Assembly (NCBI RefSeq): GCF_023036475.1
Contig: NZ_JAJQKI010000008.1
Span: 159,893-223,892 of the forward strand
Source: Bacillus pinisoli
GTDB taxonomy: Bacteria > Bacillota > Bacilli > Bacillales > SA4
Direction: 5' to 3'
Length of the DNA stretch: 64,000 nucleotides
Shown here: piece after piece, positions 32,036 to 39,650 of the stretch
How positions within the stretch are numbered: the stretch's first letter is position 1
How the letters are laid out: each line of letters opens with the position of its first letter
Made by a program: the position numbers and the translations under genes
The notes under the pieces: generated by a model
Told to the model about the DNA's origin: nothing
Database searches by the model: none
What the model saw: only the letters and a program-made list of their open reading frames with translations

Positions 32036-32850
32036 CTAAACGCAAGAAAAAGAGTCAAACTTGCAAGTAAATCGAAAAAGTCGCAAGTAAGTCACATAAA
32101 GTTGTAAATAAAAATGCCAAACGCAAGAAAAAGAGTCAAACTGGCAAGTAAATCGAAAAAGTCGCAAGTAAGTCACATAAAGTTGTAAATAAAAATGCCA
32201 AACGCAAGAAAAAGAGTTAAACTGGCAAGTAAATCGAAAAAGTCGCAAGTAAGTCACATAAAGTTGCAAGTAAAAATGCTAAACGCAAGAAAAAGAGTCC
32301 GACTTGCAAGTAAATTAAAAAAGTCGCAAGTAAGTCACGAAGAGTTGCAAGTAAAAATGCTAATCGCAAGAAAAAGAGTCCGACTTGCAAGTAAATTAAA
32401 AGAGTTGCAAGTAAGTCACGAAGAGTTGCAAGTAAAAATGCTAAACGCAAGAAAAAGAGTCCGACTAGCAAGTAAATTAAAAAAGTTGCAAGTAAGTCAC
32501 GTAGAGTTGCAAGTAAAAATGCTAAACGCAAGAAAAAGAGTCCGACTTGCAAGTAAATTAAAAAAGTCGCAAGTAAGTCACGAAGAGTTGCAAGTAAAAA
32601 TGCTAATCGCAAGAAAAAGACGCCGACTTGCAAGTTAATTAAAAAAGTCGCAAGTAAGTCACGTAGAGTTGCAAGTAAAGATGCTAAACGCAAGAAAAAG
32701 AGTCCGACTTGCAAGTAAATTAAAAAAGTCGCAAGTAAGTCACGAAGAGTTGCAAGTAAAAATGCTAATCGCAAGAAAAAAACGCCAACTAGCAAGTAAA
32801 TTAATAAAGTTGCAAGTAAGCCAATCAAAGTCGCAAGAAATAGTCCTATT
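32036..32850. repeat. 81-bp tandem repeat array, about ten units, built of 20-bp subunits
   Basis: The block CGCAAGAAAAAGAG recurs every 81 bp exactly at 32041, 32122, 32203, 32284, 32365, 32446, 32527, 32608, 32689 and 32770. Within each unit GCAAGTAA or GCAAGAAA appears four times at spacings of 20, 21, 19 and 21 bp. Since 81 is divisible by three, long frames stay open on both strands (32195-32638 plus, 32217-32879 minus), but neither has a ribosome site or protein-like composition. The whole 31987-32964 gene-free stretch is this array plus a terminator. Confidence 0.9.
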
Positions 32851-32871
32851 TTTAATAAAAACAGACAAACT

Positions 32872-32908
32872 AAAACCACTAAGTACTCTCCGACTTAGTG
32901 GCTTTTTA
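32872..32908 (+). terminator. Terminator at the end of the 81-bp array
   Basis: CCACTAAGT / ACTTAGTGG followed by CTTTTTA. It suggests that transcription runs through the array from the MBL gene and ends here. Confidence 0.75.
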
Positions 32909-32964
32909 ATAACTAATTTACAATTGAGATAATAAGGGCCTTAAATACTTACTCTACGAGATTT

Positions 32965-33735
32965 TCAATCTGGTGAGTTGCAAGGATAAGAGTATGCCAA
33001 TAATTCAAATCCACGTTTTTGAAGAATAGGGGCACTCATCGGACTAGCATCTACAGTTAGTAGAGAAAAGCCTTTTTCTTTTGCATCCTGGGCACGAATG
33101 GCAATTAAGGAAGTGTAAATTCCTCGGCCACGATAGTCAGGAAGGGTGGACCCACCCCAAAGACTTCCAAAGGAAGTTCCTTTATGTAAATACATCCAAG
33201 CGCCACTTACTACTTTGCCATCGATGATTACAGCATAGATGAATACGTGATTTGGATCATTTTTTAAGTCGCGTTTCAGTCTTTCACCTAGCTCAGCATG
33301 AGAAACATTCCAAATTTGATCCTCCAGTTTTACAAGTTCATCTATCCCTTTGTCATCTGTTACTCTGACAATTTCTGGGCCAATCTTCATGCCCAATAGA
33401 TCTTCTTTAGACATGATATCTAATACCAATAATGCCTCCGGTTCATCAATCGTAAATCCTTTTTCACTTAATAGTTCCTTCAAATTAGAGGGTTGATCAT
33501 AGTCGAAGTACTTCCATTCAAATGGCTGAGAAATACTTTTGAAGTATTCGATTTCTTGATCAATGACGCTATGAACATTTTTCTCATTTAGTTCGGAATA
33601 AATCACGAAGCCTTTTTCACCAAGGGTAGAAACATTACGTACTGTAAATTCTGTTACAATTCTTTGCCAACCAGGATGTTTTGCTTCGATTCTCTGTTCT
33701 TTTGTATATATACTGAGTAATTGTTGTTTATTCAT
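32965..33735 (-). CDS. GNAT-family N-acetyltransferase
   Basis: A 256-residue protein. The C-terminal half has the GNAT fold with SGAWMYLHKGTSFGSLWGG and the acetyl-CoA motif YRGRGIYTSLIAIRAQ; the N-terminal half is a degenerate GNAT-like or family-specific domain. The substrate is unknown. The start is at 33735 (minus strand) with GGAGG seven bases upstream; a longer frame to 33774 lacks a site. It stands between the repeat array and the iron permease genes as a single unit. Confidence 0.82.
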   Translation of the reverse strand: MNKQQLLSIYTKEQRIEAKHPGWQRIVTEFTVRNVSTLGEKGFVIYSELNEKNVHSVIDQEIEYFKSISQPFEWKYFDYDQPSNLKELLSEKGFTIDEPEALLVLDIMSKEDLLGMKIGPEIVRVTDDKGIDELVKLEDQIWNVSHAELGERLKRDLKNDPNHVFIYAVIIDGKVVSGAWMYLHKGTSFGSLWGGSTLPDYRGRGIYTSLIAIRAQDAKEKGFSLLTVDASPMSAPILQKRGFELLAYSYPCNSPD

Positions 33736-33807
33736 GGCAATACCTCCAACTTTAATGCTTATAATATTCCACATCTGTGTAAAATTTACCTTTATTTCCA
33801 GGCAAGC

Positions 33808-33841
33808 TAAAAAAGGCCTAAATCTTTAGATTTAGGCTTAC
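33808..33841 (-). terminator. Terminator of the siderophore permease operon
   Basis: AAGGCCTAAATC / GATTTAGGCTT with A-run on the plus-strand left, i.e. a U-run at the end of the minus-strand transcript. Confidence 0.75.
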
Positions 33842-33848
33842 CAAACGA

Positions 33849-34859
33849 TTACTTCTGTTTCAATAACAAGTAAATAAAATAAGGTGCTCCGATTAAAGCG
33901 GTCATAATTCCAGCGGCAATTCCCTCTGGTTCAGCAAGGTTTCTTCCTATTGTATCAGCCAGTAATAAGAGAAACCCACCGATTAAGACGGCAATCGGCA
34001 AGAAGAGCTGGTGTCTAGGTCCAACTAACGCTTTTGCGATATGTGGTGCCATTAATCCGATAAAGGCAATGCCTCCAGTCACGGAAACTGCGGCTGCAGC
34101 TAAAGCAACTGCTGTTAACAGAAGGATGAGCCTTTCTCTTTCAATAGGTACACCCAGTCCAATAGACGTAGATTGACTTAAATTTAATAAATTTAATTTC
34201 GTCGCTTTGTACAGTGTGAATGGAATTAAGACAATTAACCATGGAAGGATTGCCACTATAAATGGCCAATCCGTCCCCCAAATACTACCTGCTAACCATT
34301 TGGCAATAAAGTCTACTTTTTCTCGTTCCGAAGAAGAGATGAGGACAACCATCATTCCAGATAGAGCCATAGAAAATCCAACACCGATTAGAATTAGCCT
34401 AACAGGTTGAAGACCAACCTTTCGATTGTATGAAAATAAATAAATGAGACAAGCCGTAATGAGGGCTCCGATAAATGCTACAGCAGGAAGCAGGTAGACA
34501 AAGGAGCCCGCATCAATAGGAAAGTACAAAAAGAAAACGGCAATCGCGACCCCAGCACCTGAATTAATCCCTATGATCCCTGGGTCAGCTAGATCATTTC
34601 TCGTAATTCCTTGTAAAATAGAGCCTGATACTGCTAGTGCCATTCCTGCAAGGAGAGTAATAAAGATTCTAGGCAATCTTACAGAAAATAGTACAAATTC
34701 TTCTTTAAAGGAGCCTTGTCCGAGCAAAGTAGGAATGAGTCGATCATAGGAAAGAGAGGCGTAACCGAGTCCCATACTTACGACGATAGTTGCGAGAATT
34801 AATAAGAAAAAAACGATGAGTAGCAAACGCTGTTTTTTTAGGATGTTAGGATGAATCAT
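33849..34859 (-). CDS. FecCD-family iron-siderophore ABC permease (second subunit)
   Basis: A 336-residue permease with about ten helices. Family segments include RLPRIFITLLAGMALAVSGSILQGITRNDLADPGIIGINSGAG and GGIAFIGLMAPHIAKALVGPRHQLFLP (shortened here: ITRNDLADPGIIG and FIGLMAPHIAKALVG), then DTIGRNLAEPEGIAAGIMTALIG. It forms the membrane channel as a heterodimer with the gene just upstream, whose stop overlaps its start by four bases (ATGA), which shows translational coupling. Confidence 0.9.
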   Translation of the reverse strand: MIHPNILKKQRLLLIVFFLLILATIVVSMGLGYASLSYDRLIPTLLGQGSFKEEFVLFSVRLPRIFITLLAGMALAVSGSILQGITRNDLADPGIIGINSGAGVAIAVFFLYFPIDAGSFVYLLPAVAFIGALITACLIYLFSYNRKVGLQPVRLILIGVGFSMALSGMMVVLISSSEREKVDFIAKWLAGSIWGTDWPFIVAILPWLIVLIPFTLYKATKLNLLNLSQSTSIGLGVPIERERLILLLTAVALAAAAVSVTGGIAFIGLMAPHIAKALVGPRHQLFLPIAVLIGGFLLLLADTIGRNLAEPEGIAAGIMTALIGAPYFIYLLLKQK

Positions 34860-35851
34860 GTGAATGCTTTCCCTCCTTTATGAACAATAAACAGGAAGAA
34901 AGGAAGCCCCATTAACGCGACGATTGCAGGTACTGGTGTTTCGAATGGTGCGTTTATATTCCGACCCAGTGTGTCAGCGAATAACATAAAAGTTGCTCCG
35001 AACACAGCTGACATGGGAAGAACAAATCGGTAGTCCGTTCCAACTACGGCACGTACAATATGTGGAATCATTAAGCCGATAAAGGCAAGATTTCCAACTA
35101 ATGCTACCGAGGCACCAGCTAACATAATCACAATGACAAACAATAGAAACTTAATTTGTGTAATTTTTTGGCCAAGCCCAATTGCAAGTTCTTCATCTAA
35201 ACTAAGAATCGTTAATTGTCGGGATAAAAAGAAGGAAATAATAATACCAACGGCGATAAACGGTACAATCACTTGCAGCTGCTCCCACGTTGTACCAATA
35301 ATTCCTCCTGCACTCCACATGGACACTTCTTTTGTTATTTTAAAATAAAGTCCAATACCTTCCGCAATGGCATATAAAAAGGCAGAAACTGCCGCACCAG
35401 CTAACACAATTCGAAATGGTGAGAAACCGCCCTTCTTGGCAGAGCCGATACTCACGACCATGATGGTACCAACCGCCGCTCCAATAAAGCAGGCAATCAT
35501 AATGGCAAAATAATTGGCTGTTGGAATAAGTGCAATGGTTAAAGCTAGGGCTGCATTTGCTCCAGCTGTTAAGCCAAGTAGACTAGGATCTGCAAGCGGA
35601 TTTCTCGTAATACCTTGCATAATCGCACCTGCTACGGCTAAGCCAGCGCCCACAAATATAGCCGCAATTTCTCGAGGTAGTCGAATTTCACGAATCATGA
35701 TTAATGTGTCTGTTTTCACATTAGATGTTAAAGCAAGCCATACTTCCTTGACACTTGTCTCGGCAGCACCGAAAACTAATGAAATAAAAAAGACAGCGAT
35801 GAAACCTAGTAGACTAATCACTAGTTTCAACAAAAATGGGTATGTTTTCAT
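34856..35851 (-). CDS. FecCD-family iron-siderophore ABC permease (first subunit)
   Basis: A 331-residue permease with about nine to ten helices and the same family motifs: REIRLPREIAAIFVGAGLAVAG, ITRNPLADPSLLGLTAGA, LAFIGLMIPHIVRAVVG and DTLGRNINAPFETPVPAIV. It pairs with the 33849 gene. A hairpin lies between it and the binding-protein gene upstream, so the permeases may be expressed partly by read-through or from a promoter at about 35860-35930. Confidence 0.9.
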   Translation of the reverse strand: MKTYPFLLKLVISLLGFIAVFFISLVFGAAETSVKEVWLALTSNVKTDTLIMIREIRLPREIAAIFVGAGLAVAGAIMQGITRNPLADPSLLGLTAGANAALALTIALIPTANYFAIMIACFIGAAVGTIMVVSIGSAKKGGFSPFRIVLAGAAVSAFLYAIAEGIGLYFKITKEVSMWSAGGIIGTTWEQLQVIVPFIAVGIIISFFLSRQLTILSLDEELAIGLGQKITQIKFLLFVIVIMLAGASVALVGNLAFIGLMIPHIVRAVVGTDYRFVLPMSAVFGATFMLFADTLGRNINAPFETPVPAIVALMGLPFFLFIVHKGGKAFT

Positions 35852-35942
35852 AAAACCTCATCTCTTCCTAAAAAATTGAAGAACTATGTATAGTATAACT
35901 ATTTTCTTTCAAAAAGGCTGTTCCGAACCAGAAAACTACTAT

Positions 35943-35980
35943 AAAAAGAGAAGAGGAATTCATGAAAGAATTCCTCTTAC
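35943..35980 (-). terminator. Terminator or attenuator between binding protein and permease genes
   Basis: AAGAGGAATTC / GAATTCCTCTT, perfect 11 bp stem, with a T-rich tract on the minus strand. It would set a higher level of binding protein than of permease. Confidence 0.7.
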
Positions 35981-35986
35981 TTAATA

Positions 35987-36919
35987 TTACTCACCAAGAA
36001 ACGATTCAATAAAGAACTCTAATTGGTATTCTAGTGTAATTGGGTCATTGAAATAAAATTCCTTCGCGTTAGCGACAAATGTACGTCCTTCTTTAACAGC
36101 AGGAATGTTCTTATAAGTTTCTGATTCCATGAAAGAAGATTCTGTTTCTTCGGCTTTACTCACAATTAAGTAGTCCCCAACGAATTCAGGTAGAACTTCT
36201 AGTGATAATGAGTAGAATCCAGGCTCTAAAGCTGTTTCTTTCACTTTTTCAGGCATGTTTAATTTCATTTCTTGATATAAAATTTCTGTACCACGTGCCC
36301 AGTTATCACCGAATACGTATAATTCTTTGTTGAAGTTTTCAACAACTGTTACCGTAGCATCTTCACCAATCTTAGCTTTGATTTCTGTACCAGCTTCTTG
36401 TGCACGCTTTTGGAAGTCGTTGATCCAAGCTTGACCTTCTTCTTCCTTATTTAGTAACTTCGCAATTTCTAAGTGTTGTGTAAGGTAATCTAATTTACCA
36501 TAAGTGAATGTCACAACTGGTGCAATTTCTTGTAATTTATCAATGTTCTTTGTAGAAGATAATCCGATAATTAAATCTGGCTCTAACTCAATAATTTTCT
36601 CTAAGTTGTCTTCAGCTACTTCTTCAACGCCCTCAAGGTCATAACGTGGATTCATTTTAGACCATGAATCAACACCAACAATCGGTGTTTCAAGTGCTAA
36701 TACACTTCCAGCAAAAGTAGAAAGTACAACAACGCGTTGTGGATCAGCAGGTACTTCAACAGGCCCATTTTCTGATTCATATGTAATGGTGCCAGCAGCT
36801 TCTGTCGTTTCATTAGCCGTTTCTGTTTCGTTTTCAGTTGTTTCCTCTTTTGCTGCTCCGCAAGCTGCAAGACTAAATACTAGCAACAGTAGTAGGAATG
36901 GTAGTAGGTATTTTTTCAT
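35987..36919 (-). CDS. Iron-siderophore ABC transporter substrate-binding lipoprotein
   Basis: A 310-residue FecB/FhuD-class binding protein. The lipoprotein signal ends FSLAACG; an acidic Thr/Glu linker follows; then the two-lobe fold with VEVPADPQRVVVLS, ELEPDLIIGLS and a long linking helix. The start lies inside the upstream ATPase gene (47 bp overlap) but has its own AAAAGGAG site. It captures the ferric siderophore at the cell surface. Which siderophore cannot be read from the sequence. Confidence 0.9.
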   Translation of the reverse strand: MKKYLLPFLLLLLVFSLAACGAAKEETTENETETANETTEAAGTITYESENGPVEVPADPQRVVVLSTFAGSVLALETPIVGVDSWSKMNPRYDLEGVEEVAEDNLEKIIELEPDLIIGLSSTKNIDKLQEIAPVVTFTYGKLDYLTQHLEIAKLLNKEEEGQAWINDFQKRAQEAGTEIKAKIGEDATVTVVENFNKELYVFGDNWARGTEILYQEMKLNMPEKVKETALEPGFYSLSLEVLPEFVGDYLIVSKAEETESSFMESETYKNIPAVKEGRTFVANAKEFYFNDPITLEYQLEFFIESFLGE

Positions 36920-37715
36920 TTTTTTCTTCTCCTTTTAATAGGTTGTATGTGATACACATCGGTTTATTGGTTCTTGGATCCTTACCGATTTGAGCATCGA
37001 TTTGAAAAACTTCTCTTAACACTTCATTGGTGATGACGTCTTCAGGAGTCCCTGCTTTCACAATTTGCCCAAATTTCATGGCAATAATAAAATCTGCAAA
37101 GCGTGCTGCCTGGTTTAAGTCATGCAATACCATAACAATGGTACGTTCTTGTTCTTCATTTAGCTTTTGAAGAAGTTCTAAAATTTCCAACTGGTGGGCC
37201 ATGTCCAAGTAGGTAGTAGGCTCATCAAGGAAAATCATTTCTGTTTCTTGTGCTAGAGCCATCGCAATCCAAACACGTTGGCGCTGTCCACCGGAGAGAG
37301 CATCAATAGGATGGTATTTGAAAAAGGACGTCCCGGTAACCTCAAGGGCCCAATCAATTACTTCAATATCTCTTTTTGTTAGTCGGCCGAATCCTTTTTG
37401 ATAAGGGAAACGTCCATACGATACGACTTCACCAACGGTTAATCCACTTGCACTTTCTGGATTTTGAGGGAGAATGGCCATTTTCTTAGCCAATATCTTC
37501 GTATTTTCCTTTGAGATACTCTCACCATCTAGAATGACGGATCCTGCCTGATGAGGAATGATACGGGTCATTGCTTTTAATAGTGTCGATTTTCCACAGC
37601 CGTTAGAACCGATAATGGTTGTAACCTTTTTATCCGGTATCTCAATTGAAAGATTTTGGACAATTAGTCGATCTTCATAGCCGATATTTAAGTCCTTTGT
37701 GTAAAGGCGAACCAT
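36873..37715 (-). CDS. Iron-siderophore ABC transporter ATP-binding protein
   Basis: A 280-residue FecE/FhuC-class ATPase with Walker A IGSNGCGKSTLLKAM, Q loop PQNPESASGLTVGE, signature LSGGQRQRVWIAMALAQ, Walker B MIFLDEPTTYLD and the switch His in VLHDLN. The start is ATG 37715 behind GGAGG; the longer frame to 37748 has no site and would enter the Fur box. First gene of the minus-strand iron operon. Confidence 0.92.
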   Translation of the reverse strand: MVRLYTKDLNIGYEDRLIVQNLSIEIPDKKVTTIIGSNGCGKSTLLKAMTRIIPHQAGSVILDGESISKENTKILAKKMAILPQNPESASGLTVGEVVSYGRFPYQKGFGRLTKRDIEVIDWALEVTGTSFFKYHPIDALSGGQRQRVWIAMALAQETEMIFLDEPTTYLDMAHQLEILELLQKLNEEQERTIVMVLHDLNQAARFADFIIAMKFGQIVKAGTPEDVITNEVLREVFQIDAQIGKDPRTNKPMCITYNLLKGEEKNEKIPTTIPTTVASI

Positions 37716-37750
37716 AACCTGAGCCTCCAATTTTATAGATGTAAACAATA

Positions 37751-37767
37751 TTGATAATCATTATCAA
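37751..37767. promoter_or_regulatory. Fur box in the divergent iron promoter region
   Basis: TTGATAATCATTATCAA contains the perfect 7-1-7 TGATAAT-C-ATTATCA palindrome. A second, weaker copy (AATGAGATTCATTGTC) lies at about 37796-37811. Both the ABC operon (minus) and the flavoprotein gene (plus) start within 100 bp. Confidence 0.9.
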
Positions 37768-37860
37768 TATAAGTTACAATATAAATATAGTAATAATGAG
37801 ATTCATTGTCAATAAGATTTAAACAATATATATATCATATCACAAAATGGAGTGATTATT

Positions 37861-38910
37861 TTGGAGCAGATCGAAACCTTTGATGTGACAATTATTGGAG
37901 GAGGACCAGCAGGTTTATATTCTTCCTTTTATAGCGGACTTCGTGAAATGAAAACAAAAATAATTGAATTTCAACCATTCTTAGGTGGGAAGATTCATAT
38001 CTACCCTGAGAAGATGATCTGGGATGTAGGGGGGCTAACACCTACACCAGGTGCCAAATTAATCGATCAATTAGTAGAGCAAGGACTAACCTTCAACCCA
38101 ACAGTTGTACTAAATGAAAGAATTACATCCATCTCTAAAGATGAGAAGGGTCTATTTATATTAAAAGCAGCATCCGGTGCAAGACACTACTCCAAAACGG
38201 TTATAGTTGCTGTTGGAAGCGGAATCTTAAAACCACAAAAGCTTCATATCGAAGGTGCTGAAAGATATGAAGTGTCAAACCTTCACTATACAGTGAAAAC
38301 ATTGAAATATTTCAAAGATAAGGTAGTGGTGGTATCTGGTGGTGGAAATTCTGCTGTAGATTGGGCTAATGAGTTAGAGCCTATCGCCAAGAAGGTATAT
38401 GTGGTTCATCGTAAGCCACAATTAACGGGGCATGAAGCCCAAGTGACTCAACTGCTAAACAGTTCAGCAGAGTGTATGTTCAACACTTCTATAACGAAAC
38501 TCATTGCTTCTGAAAATCAAGAAGAGATTCATAGAGTCGAACTAACCAACCTTGAAACAAGCGAAACCAGTGAGCTAGCGGTCGACGAAATTCTAATTAA
38601 TCACGGTTTTGAACAAGATGCCTCATTACTAAAGAATAGTGAGCTAGACTTTACATTAATCGATGACTACTACTTAGCAGGTAACTCAACAAGTGAGACC
38701 TCCGTGCCAGGGCTTTATGCAGTAGGAGATATTTTAAAACATGATGGCAAATTAAATCTCATTGCCGGTGCATTCCAAGACGCCGCTAACGCAGTGAACA
38801 AGGCCAAGCTCTTTATTCAGCCAGATGCGACATCAGTAGGAATGGTATCATCTCATAATGAGGTCTTTAAAAAGAGAAATCGTGAGCTAGTGAAGCAGCT
38901 AGTAAGATAA
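37861..38910 (+). CDS. Ferredoxin/flavodoxin-NADP reductase-like flavoprotein (YumC type)
   Basis: A 349-residue thioredoxin-reductase-like FNR. It has the FAD motif TIIGGGPAGLYSSFYSG at the N-terminus and the NADPH motif VVVSGGGNSAVDWANEL near residue 160; there is no CxxC, so it belongs to the YumC/YcgT class. Close to a Fur box and divergent from a siderophore transporter, it may reduce imported ferric siderophores or ferredoxin. The start is TTG 37861, eight bases after GGAG; GTG 37852 has no site. Confidence 0.87.
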   Translation: MEQIETFDVTIIGGGPAGLYSSFYSGLREMKTKIIEFQPFLGGKIHIYPEKMIWDVGGLTPTPGAKLIDQLVEQGLTFNPTVVLNERITSISKDEKGLFILKAASGARHYSKTVIVAVGSGILKPQKLHIEGAERYEVSNLHYTVKTLKYFKDKVVVVSGGGNSAVDWANELEPIAKKVYVVHRKPQLTGHEAQVTQLLNSSAECMFNTSITKLIASENQEEIHRVELTNLETSETSELAVDEILINHGFEQDASLLKNSELDFTLIDDYYLAGNSTSETSVPGLYAVGDILKHDGKLNLIAGAFQDAANAVNKAKLFIQPDATSVGMVSSHNEVFKKRNRELVKQLVR

Positions 38911-38917
38911 ATTGACT

Positions 38918-38946
38918 AAGTCAGCATAATGTTGCTGACTTTTTTC
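38918..38946 (+). terminator. Terminator after the ferredoxin reductase gene
   Basis: AAGTCAGCA / TGCTGACTT followed by TTTTTC. Confidence 0.8.
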
Positions 38947-39043
38947 TTATTTTATAAAGAAAATGCCGGATTAGATGTAAAAGAACACATTCATAACGTA
39001 GAAGAGTAAGTTTTGAAACGTCTTAAGCAGGACATAATAGGGG

Positions 39044-39158
39044 AATTGCACAGTAACTCGAGGGAATTGCACAGTAACTCCAAGGAATTGCACAGTAACT
39101 CGAGATAATTGCACAGTAACTCGAGATAATTGCACAGTAATTCGAGATAATTGCACAA
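39044..39158. repeat. 21-bp phased direct-repeat array (AATTGCACAGTAACTCGAG type)
   Basis: AATTGCAC recurs exactly every 21 bp at 39044, 39065, 39086, 39107, 39128 and 39149. The units are nearly identical (AATTGCACAGTAACTCGAGAT), the last diverges after AATTGCACA. A related array is at 56534. Confidence 0.9.
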
Positions 39159-39190
39159 AACGTGTTTCGCCAATCCTATATAACAAACCA

Positions 39191-39220
39191 AAAGGCAAGA
39201 TAGATCACTACCTTGCCTTT
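39191..39220. terminator. Terminator left from a deleted minus-strand gene
   Basis: AAAGGCAAGATAG / CTACCTTGCCTTT with one mismatch. It directly follows the stop codon of the minus-strand gene fragment at 39219. Confidence 0.65.
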
Positions 39221-39287
39221 AATTAGCTACACACTCCCGCACCAATTCCTCAATGGCACCCAACTGTTCTTTGTACTGATCCGGCAG
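39219..39287 (-). pseudogene. C-terminal fragment of a deleted regulator-like gene
   Basis: On the minus strand about 22 codons read LPDQYKEQLGAIEELV then RECVAN and a TAA, followed by a terminator. The composition is like the end of a small helical regulator (MarR or TetR type), but too little remains for a family call. It abuts, head to head, the transporter fragment at 39285, so both lost their 5' parts in one deletion. Confidence 0.45.
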
Positions 39288-39443
39288 GTTTATGTGGCAA
39301 CACTAGAAGGAATAAATGATGCGTTCTTCGTAACCGTCTTTATTGCAGCAGTCGCATTAGTAATGGCCTTTTTCATAAAAAGAGCAACGCCAGCAGAGGA
39401 TTCATTAATAGATACAAAACAACCAAAGCTTGCAGAGAATTAA
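39285..39443 (+). pseudogene. C-terminal fragment of an MFS drug transporter (DHA2/EmrB-like)
   Basis: The frame RQVYVATLEGINDAFFVTVF then IAAVALVMAFFIKRATPAED is the last helix and tail of a 14-helix EmrB/QacA-type transporter. Everything upstream of it is missing. The open frame that starts at 39213 mixes this with antisense of the neighbouring fragment and is not a real gene. Confidence 0.6.
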
Positions 39444-39608
39444 GAGTTTACTTAAAGAGTAGCTCCATATTTTCTCTGGAAGATACTAACAAAATTCCGA
39501 TACCTAAAACACAAAAATAAGGCATTGTAGAATAAAGCTAATGTCACTATAATGAAGGTTAACCGTTATAATGTAGGGTTTATCAATAAATAGTTAAGTC
39601 AACATCCG

Positions 39609-39633
39609 AGGGTAAATACCTCGGATTTCTAAT
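39609..39633 (+). promoter_or_regulatory. Leader hairpin upstream of the MATE gene
   Basis: ATCCGAGG / CCTCGGAT with the loop GTAAATA, followed by a short T-rich tract and the ribosome site. It could be an attenuator or a weak terminator. A TATAAT box lies 60-70 bp upstream (around 39546). No known riboswitch core is visible in 39444-39650. Confidence 0.4.
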
Positions 39634-39650
39634 GGGAAAAGGTGGACATC

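Noticed and set aside
32195..32638. Open frames on both strands across the 81-bp array (plus 147 aa, minus 220 aa)
   Set aside because: They stay open only because the period is divisible by three. No ribosome site, low-complexity composition, and the frame is equally open in antisense.
32036..32850. CRISPR array
   Set aside because: Units are contiguous 81-bp copies without variable spacers, and no cas genes are in the window. The 20-21 bp arrays likewise lack unique 30-40 bp spacers.
39213..39443. The open frame 39213-39443 as a complete gene
   Set aside because: Its first 24 codons are antisense to another gene fragment and there is no ribosome site. Only the part after 39285 is real, truncated coding sequence.
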